Shown here: positions 1-8,734 of the stretch, one piece after another
Position numbering within the stretch: position 1 is the first letter of the stretch
How the letters are laid out: each line of letters starts with the position of its first letter
NCBI RefSeq assembly: GCF_046299575.1
Contig: NZ_JBKBHX010000004.1
Coordinates: forward strand, 124,001-188,000
Source: Thermaurantimonas sp046299575
GTDB taxonomy: Bacteria; Bacteroidota; Bacteroidia; Flavobacteriales; Schleiferiaceae
Direction of reading: 5' to 3'
Length of the DNA stretch: 64,000 bases
Notes under the pieces: model-generated
Database searches by the model: none
What the model was told of the DNA's origin: nothing
Seen by the model: only the letters and a program-made list of their open reading frames with translations
Program-made: the position numbers and the translations under genes

Positions 1-1691
1 AGCTCAGTGCCATTAGGAGCATTGTTTGTAAAGCCGTTCAATAACTGTCCGCTGACTGATTGAATGGCAGAGGGAGCAAAGTCGAATTGGATACCGAAAG
101 CATTGCGTTGAGAGGCTCCTATGGCTACCACCTTGTAGTTCACAAACATTTCAACAGCACTCATATTGGCGTTGAGCACAGTTTTGGTTCTAGCGTGGAG
201 GACAAGGTCATTAAAGTCAAAGTCACCGTAAGCTGGCCATAGGTCTTCGAAAGCCCAAGTTACGTAACCAGTTTGAGAAGGATAATAGAGATTGTATGCG
301 CGAAGTGGATCGTTGGGATATTCGTCGATGTTGTCGGGCACGCCATCGCCGTCGGCATCAGCGATAGCTGGTGTGCCAAAGCCCTCGGGATTACAAGGTG
401 AAGTAGGGATGAAGTTGTTACAACCGATGCTGGCTGGCGGTACGATAGCACCATTGTTAGCCACAATATTGTTGGCACAAAGTTCCACATTACCGGCTAT
501 GCCCCCCGAACTGTTTATGGTAAGCGGGCCAGGAATTACGATGCTTGAAGTAGTTCCATAGGCCTGAATCACTTTGTTAAAGTAAGTGTTTCCGGTACCT
601 CCTTTGATCATGGCCCCGTCATAGAGAATGATGTTGCTGCTTGAGTTCACGTACAATTCGTTGTTGCAGCGCATGTATGAGCAGTTTTCCAGTTTGCCGT
701 TGAAGTGGAAATTGTTGTTAGCTGTCATGGAGCAATAGTTGGTCACATCAGAAGAGCTGTTGAAGTGAATGGTATTGCCTGAGGCGACCTTGCCATGGTT
801 GAGGAATTTGTTGTTGATATTGATGTTGGAGGTAACGTTTATTTCTCCGTAGTTTACGATATCAGATCCAGAGTTGCAGTTAAATTGGCCGTTGATGGTG
901 AGGATACCCTGATTGTAGACCTTTCCGTTAGGTGAAAAACTTGAAGTAATGTTTACATTATTGCTCCAGTTGCGAAAGGCGGATGTGTTTCCATTGAAAT
1001 TGATGTTGCTCGCTGTAACGGTAGCTCCCGGGTTGATTTCAAGAGATGCATTAGAGCTGGCATTGAAGTAAGAAAAATTCACAGCAGCACCCGAGCAAAT
1101 GCGCACTTGCACGTTGCCACCGATGTTAAATCCACCAGTGAAATTACCTGTGATACAGATAATCTCATTGTTCCAGAAATTTCCGTTGTAATTGCTTTGA
1201 TTGTTGAGCGTAATAGTGCAGCCTGTGCAGCCATTTGGGTTGATCTGTGTTTTGCGTTGAGGGCGACCAAGTTTTTTAAAGGTGAAATTGACTTTACCCT
1301 CATGCACCGTAGCTACACGCATGTCGCGAATGCCATTCGGGTAATTAACTACTACATAGGCCTCTTTTAAAGCTCGATTTACTTTGGCTTTAACGGTTTT
1401 TGTTTCATTCTTCGCCACAATCACAACGGCTTTTGGCGATGTACCTGCGCTGGGGAAGCGGTCGAAAAGTTCTACTTTATACTTATTGTTGCCAAACATC
1501 TCGTCGTCGATTGTAGCAATGAATTCGATTTCTTTGGTAGCCGAAAAATCAAAACCTTCAGGAACTTTGAGTTCTTTCATTGATGTAACTGAAGAAGGTG
1601 GGTCTATGTCTGTTTTGTTATCTTTCTTACACTGATTAAAAATGTTCAGTGAAATGATGATAATGGCTGTTAATTGAACAAATTTTTTCAT
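1..1691 (-). CDS. LruC-domain surface lipoprotein, partial (C-terminus beyond the left edge)
   Basis: An uninterrupted minus-strand frame runs from an ATG at 1691 off the left edge (563 codons visible). It opens with a short hydrophobic signal ending FNQCKK, which suits a Bacteroidota lipoprotein with the acylated Cys near residue 21. The middle is very rich in Asn, Gly and Ser and reads like a beta-helix or adhesin-type repeat region. A calcium-binding-like Asp stretch (DADGDGVPDNID) follows, then WAFEDLWPAYGDFDFNDLV, which I recognise as the start of the LruC domain (DUF4842 group) typical of Bacteroidota surface proteins. The function is unknown; a cell-surface structural or adhesive role is inference. 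No neighbour clearly shares its transcript. The ATG is the only plausible start because the signal peptide follows it directly. Confidence 0.8.
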   Translation of the reverse strand, partial: MKKFVQLTAIIIISLNIFNQCKKDNKTDIDPPSSVTSMKELKVPEGFDFSATKEIEFIATIDDEMFGNNKYKVELFDRFPSAGTSPKAVVIVAKNETKTVKAKVNRALKEAYVVVNYPNGIRDMRVATVHEGKVNFTFKKLGRPQRKTQINPNGCTGCTITLNNQSNYNGNFWNNEIICITGNFTGGFNIGGNVQVRICSGAAVNFSYFNASSNASLEINPGATVTASNINFNGNTSAFRNWSNNVNITSSFSPNGKVYNQGILTINGQFNCNSGSDIVNYGEINVTSNININNKFLNHGKVASGNTIHFNSSSDVTNYCSMTANNNFHFNGKLENCSYMRCNNELYVNSSSNIILYDGAMIKGGTGNTYFNKVIQAYGTTSSIVIPGPLTINSSGGIAGNVELCANNIVANNGAIVPPASIGCNNFIPTSPCNPEGFGTPAIADADGDGVPDNIDEYPNDPLRAYNLYYPSQTGYVTWAFEDLWPAYGDFDFNDLVLHARTKTVLNANMSAVEMFVNYKVVAIGASQRNAFGIQFDFAPSAIQSVSGQLLNGFTNNAPNGTE

Positions 1692-1833
1692 GATGCACGT
1701 GGTATTCCTTTCCACATATTTTCGAAACTGTTATGCCAATAATACATCTTCTTGATTTTCAGAATTATTAACAAAATCCGGTTTAAAACAGATTTCCCAG
1801 TAGCGGAAAATGAGTTTAAAATTTGGAAAAAAA

Positions 1834-2841
1834 TTATTTTAAATCAATGCTTCGGGCGATGACTTCCATTTCCATGAGCATGTTGCGCTTGTTTTGGCCC
1901 ACAGCCTGCATAAAAGCATCGATAAAAACCATCAGTTTGCGGTCTTCATCAAAGAGGACGAGGGTATAGAAAGGTCCGCCAAGAAAATCGTTGACCGATT
2001 TAAACAATCCGCGCATTTCGGTAGTGAGTCTTCCATTGAGGTTGTAAGTGCGGCTCAAAGGTCTAATCGTAGTATCTACTACCGTGTAACTACCTGGACG
2101 CGAAGCTTGTGTGTGAAGGATGGTGAGTGAGTCGCGTATCTCTATGATTTTCCATTCGTCAGGCAACTCTCCATCTGGGTCCCAGGGACGCGTGTGTACC
2201 ATGATGACATGGTGGGTTTTAGCCGATTGTGCGAAATACATGCTGAAGTTGTCTTTGTGCACCACACGCGAATAGCCAGGTGGCATTAGGATTTTGAGTT
2301 TTTGGTTTTTAGTAGCGTCTTGCCACTTGGCACCTGATTTCAACAAAGTGAGACGCGTACTCTTAAGGTCTTGGGCTCTGAACTTTTCAAAGATTTCTCG
2401 ACGGTGACGGGCAGTGAGATTGTAAATATCCTGAAAAGTGGTGTAGGTAATCAGAGCAACATTTTGTGGCTTAGCATACAGATTTCTAAACCAACGAAAT
2501 CGAGCAGTGTCTGATTCTTCGACAACGATGATGGCTTTGTTGCGCTGTATGACGTTTTTAAAGTTTGCAGGATCAACCCGCATGATCGAAAAATATGGCT
2601 CAGGCTGTGGCAGGCCGGGCTGTGGGCGGAGAAGCTCATTTTTTAGTGGATTCAAGGCGCGTGAATTCCACACTTTTTCGGTACACACAAGTATTACCTC
2701 ACATCTAGCACCGGTGCTCGAGGGTAAAATTTTGGTTTGTTCACTTTTAGAGGGTTTAGAGCTTTCGCCTTCTTTGGCCGATTGACAGCCTACGAAGAGC
2801 AAAAAAGCTATGAGTATGAGGGCTGCAGAGGATCGCTTCAA
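1834..2841 (-). CDS. DUF4837 family lipoprotein
   Basis: This 335-residue protein resembles the DUF4837 family of Bacteroidota lipoproteins, whose function is unknown. I place the start at the TTG at 2841. From there the product begins MKRSSAALILIAFLLFVGC, a clean lipoprotein signal with Cys19. The TTG overlaps the TGA stop of the upstream transglycosylase gene (TTGA), which suggests translational coupling. An in-frame ATG at 2904 would put 21 polar residues in front of the signal and overlap the upstream gene by 67 bases, so I reject it. Downstream of the signal is a Ser/Lys-rich linker, then mixed alpha/beta sequence with a repeated pattern of short hydrophobic strands. It probably shares a transcript with the murein transglycosylase, so an envelope role is likely but inferred. 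Confidence 0.8.
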   Translation of the reverse strand: MKRSSAALILIAFLLFVGCQSAKEGESSKPSKSEQTKILPSSTGARCEVILVCTEKVWNSRALNPLKNELLRPQPGLPQPEPYFSIMRVDPANFKNVIQRNKAIIVVEESDTARFRWFRNLYAKPQNVALITYTTFQDIYNLTARHRREIFEKFRAQDLKSTRLTLLKSGAKWQDATKNQKLKILMPPGYSRVVHKDNFSMYFAQSAKTHHVIMVHTRPWDPDGELPDEWKIIEIRDSLTILHTQASRPGSYTVVDTTIRPLSRTYNLNGRLTTEMRGLFKSVNDFLGGPFYTLVLFDEDRKLMVFIDAFMQAVGQNKRNMLMEMEVIARSIDLK

Positions 2842-4418
2842 TTGAGGTAGATTTTCAATTTCATTCCAGACTTGAGGTCGCGAGCATTCTTCAGGTTGTT
2901 CCATGCCATTAGATCTTCAACACTCACACCTTCATAACGCTTGGCAATGCTGTAGAGTGTGTCGCCAGGATTGACTCTGTAGTATTCCACTTTTCCTTCT
3001 GATTTCTGTGGTTTTGGTGAGCTGTCGCTATGATGCCGTATCACAGGAACCGCAGTAGGATTCGAAGTATTAGCAGTGGTATTAAAAGCAGTAGCACTTT
3101 GTACAGGTGCGGCAGCAGGTGTTGTTGTGCGTTTGTAAATGGTGAGTTTTTGATTGGCATAAATGTTATTTCCCTTTAGTTTATTCCAAGCGCGTATGTC
3201 AGACATACTTACATTGTAACGACGGGCTATGGCACCAAGTGATTCACCTCTCTTAACCTTGTGAACAATGCGCGTGCGCTGAGTGAGGTCGGGTGTGTCG
3301 TCGCCAGGCTTCAGGCGGCTTGCGATTTCAGTATAGCTTCTGGTATTTTCACGCAAAAAGGCGTATATAGTGTCTTCGTTGGCGATAAAAAGTCCCCACT
3401 TATGGCGCGGAAGGGCAACGAAGTATTGGTCGCGGTCATTGGACGGAACGATATTCTGGCGGTATTGTGGATTAAGGAATGAAAGTAAATCGATGGGCAT
3501 GTCGAGAATTTCAGCTAAATGACGAAGGTCAATAGGCTCTCGCACGACTACGGTGTCGAGATCGTAGAAAGTAATGGCCGGTTCAAGGGGATAGATGCCG
3601 TGTTCGTGGGCGTAATTAATTACATAATTCACTGCGATAAAGGCCGGCACATAACCGGCCGTTTCGCGTGGCAGATAGGGTCTTAGTTCCCAGTAGTTGG
3701 TCTTACCTCCACTGCGACGTATGGCTTTAGTCACGTTGCCGGGGCCAGAGTTATAAGCTGCGAGGGCAAGGTCCCAATCGTTAAACCAGCGGTGTAGTTG
3801 TCGCAAGAAGCGGGCTGCTGCTTCGGTCGATTTATAAGGATCGTTTCGCTCATCTACATAACTAGTGATTTGCAAACCCATAAGCTTGCCGGTGGAGTAG
3901 ATAAATTGCCACAAGCCTTGGGCTCCGGCTACTGAAGTAGCTCTTGGGTTGAGTGCTGACTCCACCATAGCGAGGTATTTGATTTCAAGGGGCATGTTGT
4001 ATTTGTCAAACACCTCTTCGAAAATGGGAAAGTAGAGCTGCGACAGGCCCATCATTCGGGCAACGAGCTGAGGCTTTCGCAAGTACATCTCGATGTATTG
4101 TCGCACCTCGCGATTGTATGTGAGGCGAAGAGGAGTTTGACTATTTAGCCGGCGTATACGAGTTTCAAATACACTGTCGGGTATCTGGCTGACGTCGGGG
4201 TTATATTCCTTGGTGCGCACTACAGTTTGGTCGCTCTTAAAAAGATTCAGTTTAAAAAGTTCGTCGAGGGCTTTGGCAAAAGGGTCGTCGCTTATATCAA
4301 GTCGAAAGGTAGTAGAGGAATCTTGGTAAATGACCAAACTGTCGTTTACATCGACTTGCGCTATTGAAATGATGGGTAACAAAAGGGGAAACAAAGAGAG
4401 TAGAATCCTACGCAGCAT
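2838..4418 (-). CDS. MltD-type lytic murein transglycosylase with two LysM domains
   Basis: This 526-residue secreted enzyme should cleave the glycan strands of peptidoglycan to 1,6-anhydromuramyl ends. A signal peptide occupies residues 1-20 (ending SIAQ). The SLT/goose-lysozyme fold covers about 125-275, with the catalytic Glu153 in MVESALNPRA, the GLWQF motif near 168-172 and the AAYNSGPGNV motif near 220-229. Two LysM domains for peptidoglycan binding lie at about 385-428 and 479-524, joined by a Thr/Ala/Pro/Ser linker. This order matches MltD. There is no lipobox, unlike E. coli MltD, so the protein may be soluble in the periplasm. Its own promoter is visible upstream (-7 box 4450-4457). 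The DUF4837 lipoprotein gene starts on its stop codon. Confidence 0.92.
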   Translation of the reverse strand: MLRRILLSLFPLLLPIISIAQVDVNDSLVIYQDSSTTFRLDISDDPFAKALDELFKLNLFKSDQTVVRTKEYNPDVSQIPDSVFETRIRRLNSQTPLRLTYNREVRQYIEMYLRKPQLVARMMGLSQLYFPIFEEVFDKYNMPLEIKYLAMVESALNPRATSVAGAQGLWQFIYSTGKLMGLQITSYVDERNDPYKSTEAAARFLRQLHRWFNDWDLALAAYNSGPGNVTKAIRRSGGKTNYWELRPYLPRETAGYVPAFIAVNYVINYAHEHGIYPLEPAITFYDLDTVVVREPIDLRHLAEILDMPIDLLSFLNPQYRQNIVPSNDRDQYFVALPRHKWGLFIANEDTIYAFLRENTRSYTEIASRLKPGDDTPDLTQRTRIVHKVKRGESLGAIARRYNVSMSDIRAWNKLKGNNIYANQKLTIYKRTTTPAAAPVQSATAFNTTANTSNPTAVPVIRHHSDSSPKPQKSEGKVEYYRVNPGDTLYSIAKRYEGVSVEDLMAWNNLKNARDLKSGMKLKIYLN

Positions 4419-4449
4419 TGTAAAAGATTGATTTCAGAAAGATTATGGG

Positions 4450-4457
4450 CAAATTTA
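4450..4457 (-). promoter_or_regulatory. -7 promoter box for the transglycosylase gene
   Basis: Reads TAAATTTG on the minus strand, a full match to the Bacteroidota -7 consensus TAnnTTTG, 32 bases before the ATG at 4418. It separates transcription of the transglycosylase and DUF4837 genes from the upstream DUF4296 gene. Confidence 0.55.
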
Positions 4458-4479
4458 GAAAAAGGAACGCAAGATTCGG

Positions 4480-4857
4480 CTAAAAATTGCCTTCATCAGG
4501 CGCTTGGGGAGAAGGGTTAGGGACGTTTTCAGATTCTATTTGTTTTTTCTGCAAAATTTCGATGGTGCGATCGTACACTTGAGAGAATAAATCGGGATAT
4601 TGGGTATAAAAGTAGTGCGAGCGACGATATTGCTCATCGGTGACGCAGTGTTTTTCAAAGATGCGGGTGTAGTAATCTTTCATGTAAGCATTTTCGGCGT
4701 AGAGGACGCGATCGCCAACGCGACGACCTTCGAGTTGGTGGATGTCGGCCAACAAAGCTGCCATGGCTTCGCGGTCGAGCACGTCGGGTGGAACTTCAAC
4801 TCTCACGCATGATGTAGCTACCAGATGTAGGATAATAAGAATGGTTAATAAATTCAG
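4480..4857 (-). CDS. DUF4296 family lipoprotein; start uncertain, 5' end meets a GC-rich repeat
   Basis: The conserved part is a short lipoprotein with a hydrophobic stretch ending LVATSC, then an acidic helical region containing MAALLADIHQLE and YYTRIFEKH, the pattern I associate with DUF4296, an unassigned Bacteroidota family of about 120-140 residues. From the in-frame CTG at 4857 the product is 125 residues, which fits the family. No ATG, GTG or TTG lies at that point. The reading frame stays open upstream through the whole dispersed repeat at 4897-5150 to an ATG at 5175, just after the dihydroorotase stop, and would give a 231-residue product with an implausible Arg/Ala/Ser-rich front end. 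I infer that the repeat landed at or near the original start. Which start is used cannot be decided from sequence alone. Confidence 0.6.
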   Translation of the reverse strand: MNLLTILIILHLVATSCVRVEVPPDVLDREAMAALLADIHQLEGRRVGDRVLYAENAYMKDYYTRIFEKHCVTDEQYRRSHYFYTQYPDLFSQVYDRTIEILQKKQIESENVPNPSPQAPDEGNF

Positions 4858-4896
4858 TGAATTAAGGTTTGCTAACCTATGAGGTGTGTATGTGAC

Positions 4897-5150
4897 TGAG
4901 CTGCGAGCACCTGACCCGCGTGAAGTGGATGGTGTGCGCCCGAAGCGGAGCGTAGGGCGGTGCGAAGGCAAGGCTTGCACTGCCGAAGCACGGGAGCGAA
5001 GCGGACCACGGAATACACCGACCCAGGCGAAGGCGCAAAAGCTCCTTGCCTGGGCAAGCCCTATGGCGAAGGCGCAAAAGCTCCTTGCCTGGGCAAGCCG
5101 TGCAGCGAAGGTGCTCAAGTGCCAAGCCTGGCGTACGCCCAAATGAAAAA
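4897..5150 (-). repeat. Dispersed intergenic repeat, copy A
   Basis: Read on the minus strand this copy goes: T-rich lead, GGGCGTACGCC (5130-5140), a hairpin-forming insert, GGGTCGGTGT, TCCGCTTCGCTCCCGTGCTTCG, GCACCGC and CACGCGGGTCAGGTGCTCGCA (last blocks about 4899-5015). The same ordered blocks occur in copies C and D, and partly in B. GC content is far above the flanking genes. The copy lies between dihydroorotase and the DUF4296 gene and overlaps the 5' extension of the latter. Confidence 0.75.
5026..5099. repeat. 39-bp tandem duplication inside repeat copy A
   Basis: Two identical 35-base units (5026-5060 and 5065-5099) are separated by CTAT. Each unit carries one arm set of the internal hairpin (GGCGAAGG...CTTGCCTGGGCAAGCC). 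Copies C and D have a single hairpin at this place, so copy A has expanded its variable segment. Confidence 0.9.
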
Positions 5151-5177
5151 AATTAAAAAATTTAAATCTATTCATAT

Positions 5178-6530
5178 TCAATCGCGGGCAAACTCAAGGG
5201 CGCGGGCGTTGCGGAAAGGGTAAACTTTTCCGTTTTCATACATGAGTGCGCCATTGACAAAGGTGTGGGTAACGCGGGCTTTGAAATTGACCCCTTCGAA
5301 GGGCGACCAGCCACAGGAATAGAGCAAACTGTCGCGGGTGACCGTGTGTGGCATGGCGGGGTGCACGAGCACCAGGTCGGCGTAATAACCCTCGCGAATG
5401 TAACCGCGGTCTTTAATGCGAAAGAGAATCGCAGGGTTGTGGCACATCTTCTCAACCATCCGCTCGATGGTGATTTTGCCTTTTTTAACGAATTCCATCA
5501 TGGCGATGAGGCTGTGCTGCACGAGTGGACCTCCGGAAGGTGCATCTGCATAGGGACGACTCTTCTCTTCGATGGTGTGAGGCGCATGGTCGGTAGCAAT
5601 CACATCGATGCGGTCTTCGAGTAGGGCCTTCCAAATAGTCTCGCGGTCTTGAGCTGTTTTAATGGCTGGGTTCCACTTGATGAAGTTGCCCTTGTCGGCG
5701 TAATCTTCGTCAGAAAACCAAAGGTGATGAATGCAAGCTTCGGCAGTAATGCGCTTCTTGGCAAGAGGCAGGCTATTGTCAAACATCATGGCCTCTGCGC
5801 CCGTGCTGATGTGATAGACGTGAAGACGCGTATTGTACTGGCGGGCAAGTGAAATAGCGTATTTTGAGGAAAGCAGGCATGCCTCCTCAGAACGAATGAG
5901 GGGGTGGTGCCTCGGTGTAAGGTGCTCACGGCCCCCAGCTTCGGCAACATATTTTTCGAAGTTGCGACGAATAGTTTCCTCATCCTCGCAGTGTGTAATG
6001 ACTAATAAAGGAGAGTCGCGAAAAATGGCGTCGAGGGCTTCGGCATGGTCTACCAGCATATTGCCTGTGCTTGAACCCATGAAAACTTTGATTCCCGCAG
6101 CTCGAGAGGTGTGCGATTTTTTGATTTCTTCGATGTTGTCGTTTGTAGCGCCAAGGTTAAAGCCAAAGTTGACCCAGCTTGTGCGCTCGGCAATAGCGTA
6201 CTTGGCATGAAGAGCTTCGATGGTAGTAGCCGGAGGTTGGGTATTGGGCTGCTCGATGTAAGAAGTAGTACCGCCAGCAAGGGCTGCACGGCTCTCGGAG
6301 TAGATAGTGCCCTTGTGCGTAAGTCCTGGTTCGCGGAAGTGCACTTGGTCGTCGATCACGCCAGGGAGCAGGTACTTTCCCATGGCGTCGATTATCTTAG
6401 TATTGGCATTTGGAGGAGTAATAACGCGGTCAATTCGGGCGATGCGATCGCCCGTGATGAGCAAATCGGACTCAAAGGTTTTGCCTTCGTTTACGATTTT
6501 AGCGTTTTTGATAAGGATATGTTTGGCCAT
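5178..6530 (-). CDS. pyrC: Dihydroorotase
   Basis: This 450-residue amidohydrolase should interconvert N-carbamoyl-aspartate and dihydroorotate in de novo pyrimidine synthesis. Visible motifs are LPGVIDDQVHFREPG (about 55-70), the substrate-binding EQPNT, a GIKVFMGSS segment in which the Lys is the expected carbamylated metal bridge, a HCED metal ligand, HVYHIST, and the catalytic Asp in IATDHAPH. The usual metal-binding HxH is QxH here (DDQVHF); from memory this is shared by many Bacteroidota homologues, so the gene is probably active. It starts 9 bases after the glycosyltransferase gene and likely shares its transcript. The DUF4296 gene region begins directly behind its stop. Confidence 0.92.
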   Translation of the reverse strand: MAKHILIKNAKIVNEGKTFESDLLITGDRIARIDRVITPPNANTKIIDAMGKYLLPGVIDDQVHFREPGLTHKGTIYSESRAALAGGTTSYIEQPNTQPPATTIEALHAKYAIAERTSWVNFGFNLGATNDNIEEIKKSHTSRAAGIKVFMGSSTGNMLVDHAEALDAIFRDSPLLVITHCEDEETIRRNFEKYVAEAGGREHLTPRHHPLIRSEEACLLSSKYAISLARQYNTRLHVYHISTGAEAMMFDNSLPLAKKRITAEACIHHLWFSDEDYADKGNFIKWNPAIKTAQDRETIWKALLEDRIDVIATDHAPHTIEEKSRPYADAPSGGPLVQHSLIAMMEFVKKGKITIERMVEKMCHNPAILFRIKDRGYIREGYYADLVLVHPAMPHTVTRDSLLYSCGWSPFEGVNFKARVTHTFVNGALMYENGKVYPFRNARALEFARD

Positions 6531-6539
6531 GGGGTAACG

Positions 6540-7271
6540 TCAAAACGGTTTGAATATGCTTCTAAGCTTGAGTTTGATTACGCCGAAGATGGCTTCTTTG
6601 ATGATGCCTTTCGACATTTTAGAGGTTCCATTGCTTCGATCGGTGAAAATTACTGGGATTTCGCGGATGGCAAACCCCTTTTTCCATGCAATGTACTTCA
6701 TTTCTATTTGAAAGGCATAACCAATAAAGCGAACTCGATCGAGGTTTATGGACTCAAGTACTCGGCGAGCATAGCACTTAAAGCCGGCTGTGGCATCGTG
6801 TACAGGCAGGCCGGTAATGAGGCGTACATACTTTGAGGCAAAATAGGAAAGCACCACGCGCGACATAGGCCAGTTGATCACATTTACGCCTGTAACGTAG
6901 CGCGAGCCAATGGCCAAATCGGCTCCGCCATCTCGGCATGCTTCGTAGAGGCGTAGTAGGTCTTGCGGATTGTGAGAAAAGTCGGCGTCCATTTCAAAGA
7001 TGTAGTCGTAGCGGTGCTTTAAGGCGTACTTAAAGCCAGCGATGTAGGCTGTACCAAGGCCCTGTTTTCCGCTGCGTTCGATCAGGTGCAGCCTGCTTTC
7101 AAATTCACCTTGAAGTTTTTTTACAATGTCGGCCGTGCCATCTGGCGAGCCGTCATCTACAATTAATACTTCGAAGGGTATAGGCAGTGCCATAATGGCA
7201 CGAATGATGGCTTCGATGTTCTCGGCTTCCTGATAAGTGGGAATGATGACTAATCTGCGATCTTGACTCAC
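6540..7271 (-). CDS. GT2 polyprenol-phosphate mannose synthase-like glycosyltransferase
   Basis: This 243-residue protein has a single GT-A domain. It should transfer a hexose from a nucleotide sugar to a polyprenol phosphate at the cytoplasmic membrane face. It opens LVIIPTYQEAENIEAII and shows IVDDGSPDGTADIV, a FEMDADFSHNP block carrying the DxD metal site, IGSRYVTG and a KMSKGII segment near the end, the order seen in DPM1-like enzymes. No transmembrane segment follows, as in the short DPM1 type. A -7 box (TAACTTTG, 7289-7296) lies just upstream. Whether the sugar is mannose or glucose cannot be told from sequence. Confidence 0.88.
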   Translation of the reverse strand: MSQDRRLVIIPTYQEAENIEAIIRAIMALPIPFEVLIVDDGSPDGTADIVKKLQGEFESRLHLIERSGKQGLGTAYIAGFKYALKHRYDYIFEMDADFSHNPQDLLRLYEACRDGGADLAIGSRYVTGVNVINWPMSRVVLSYFASKYVRLITGLPVHDATAGFKCYARRVLESINLDRVRFIGYAFQIEMKYIAWKKGFAIREIPVIFTDRSNGTSKMSKGIIKEAIFGVIKLKLRSIFKPF

Positions 7272-7288
7272 GGTTTAAAAAGCGGGGC

Positions 7289-7296
7289 CAAAGTTA
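7289..7296 (-). promoter_or_regulatory. -7 promoter box for the glycosyltransferase-pyrC transcript
   Basis: Minus strand TAACTTTG matches TAnnTTTG exactly, 17 bases before the ATG at 7271. Confidence 0.5.
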
Positions 7297-7408
7297 CATG
7301 TATCTATTCTTTTTAGCGGGAAGAATCCCAAAAGTCACTGTTCAAGTGAAAGAAACAGTGCTTTTGTTGTGTTACTTTGCACACCTATTTTATTTAACTT
7401 TCATTCAA

Positions 7409-8728
7409 ATGAAAAAATTTTCATTGTTAATTCTACTTTTCAGTATGACGCATTTTGCCATCGGACAAACGGCTATCGACATCCGCAAAGTCGATCTTAA
7501 AAACGGCTTGCGCGTGATCATGCACCGCGACAACACCATGCCTATCGTAGCTGTAGGTGTACTTTACAAAGTGGGCTCTAAGAACGAACTACCGGGCCGT
7601 TCAGGGTTTGCTCACTTCTTCGAGCATCTTATGTTTGAAGGCAGCGAGCATATAGCCCGCGGAGAATTTATGAAGCTTATACAAGCCTCTGGCGGTGTTA
7701 ATAACGCTTACACCACCCACGACAAGACCTACTACTACGAAGTGTTGCCAAGTAATCAGCTCGAGATGGCCCTGTGGATGGAAAGTGAGCGGATGCTACA
7801 CGCCAAAATCGATACAGTGGGTGTGGAGACTCAGCGCGAAGTGGTAAAAGAAGAAAAGCGCCTGCGCATTGACAATCAGCCCTATATGTCGTTTCAGGAG
7901 AATCTCTTTAAACGCGCTTACAAAGTACACCCCTACAAAAGCGTGCCCATTGGCACAATGGAAGACCTGAACGCAGCTCAACTAAATGAATTTTACGACT
8001 TCTACCGCACCTTCTACGTGCCTGAAAATGCTGTGCTTGTAATAGCCGGCGACATCGAGTACGAAACCGCTGAGCGCCTGGTGCGCAGATATTTCGAAGA
8101 CATACCTCGCGGAGGTCGCCCTATACCTCGCCCGAATGTGGTGGAGCCCCCACTAGAGCGCGAAATTGTTGATACTATTTACGACAACATTCAGCTACCG
8201 GCTGTATTCTTGGCCTACCGCATGCCCCCAAAAAATTCGGATGATGCACTCGCTTTAAGCCTGGTAAGCCGTTTGTTGAGCACCGGCAACAGTTCGCGCC
8301 TGCGCAAAAAGCTTGTTGACGAACAAAAAATTGCCCTCGAAGTCATCGCTTTTCCTTATGACCTGGAAGACGGAGGTCTCTTCATTACCCTAGCACTTGC
8401 CAATTTTGGCAAAGACCCCAAAGACATTATGGCAAGCATGCACGAGGAAATAGAACGCTTAAAAAAAGAGCGCATCTCTGACAGAGAATTTCAAAAGCTG
8501 CTCAATCAGTTTGAAACTCAACAAATCAGCCAAATGGGCAGTATGCAGGGCATTGCCGACCTGCTGGCTGAGTATGAAGTCTTCTACGGCGATGCTAACC
8601 TGATCAATACCATTGGCCAAAAAGTCTCTAAACTCACCCCTGCCGACTTGCAGCGCGTAGCCAATTCCTATTTTGACTCAAACCGCCGAATCATTCTTTA
8701 CTATTTGCCAAAATCTTCACAACCTTAA
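7409..8728 (+). CDS. M16 zinc protease, catalytic subunit
   Basis: This 439-residue secreted metalloprotease of the insulinase/pitrilysin family starts at the ATG at 7409, where a signal peptide (MKKFSLLILLFSMTHFAIGQ) begins; the open frame upstream of it is not signal-like. The inverted zinc motif HFFEH is at residues 69-73, and the distal Glu ligand is expected in REVVKEEKR about 75 residues later. Both halves of the M16 fold (catalytic N-terminal and R/Y-pair C-terminal domain) are present. The next gene, 6 bases on, encodes a homologue without the zinc site. Such active/inactive pairs are known to form heterodimeric proteases, so the pair probably works as one enzyme in the periplasm or at the outer membrane. 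Confidence 0.93.
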   Translation: MKKFSLLILLFSMTHFAIGQTAIDIRKVDLKNGLRVIMHRDNTMPIVAVGVLYKVGSKNELPGRSGFAHFFEHLMFEGSEHIARGEFMKLIQASGGVNNAYTTHDKTYYYEVLPSNQLEMALWMESERMLHAKIDTVGVETQREVVKEEKRLRIDNQPYMSFQENLFKRAYKVHPYKSVPIGTMEDLNAAQLNEFYDFYRTFYVPENAVLVIAGDIEYETAERLVRRYFEDIPRGGRPIPRPNVVEPPLEREIVDTIYDNIQLPAVFLAYRMPPKNSDDALALSLVSRLLSTGNSSRLRKKLVDEQKIALEVIAFPYDLEDGGLFITLALANFGKDPKDIMASMHEEIERLKKERISDREFQKLLNQFETQQISQMGSMQGIADLLAEYEVFYGDANLINTIGQKVSKLTPADLQRVANSYFDSNRRIILYYLPKSSQP

Positions 8729-8734
8729 ATACTC

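Noticed and set aside
4886..5223. Several open frames of 60-90 codons on both strands over repeat copy A
   Set aside because: GC-rich repeat sequence leaves all frames open by chance; products are low-complexity Ala/Arg/Ser-rich.
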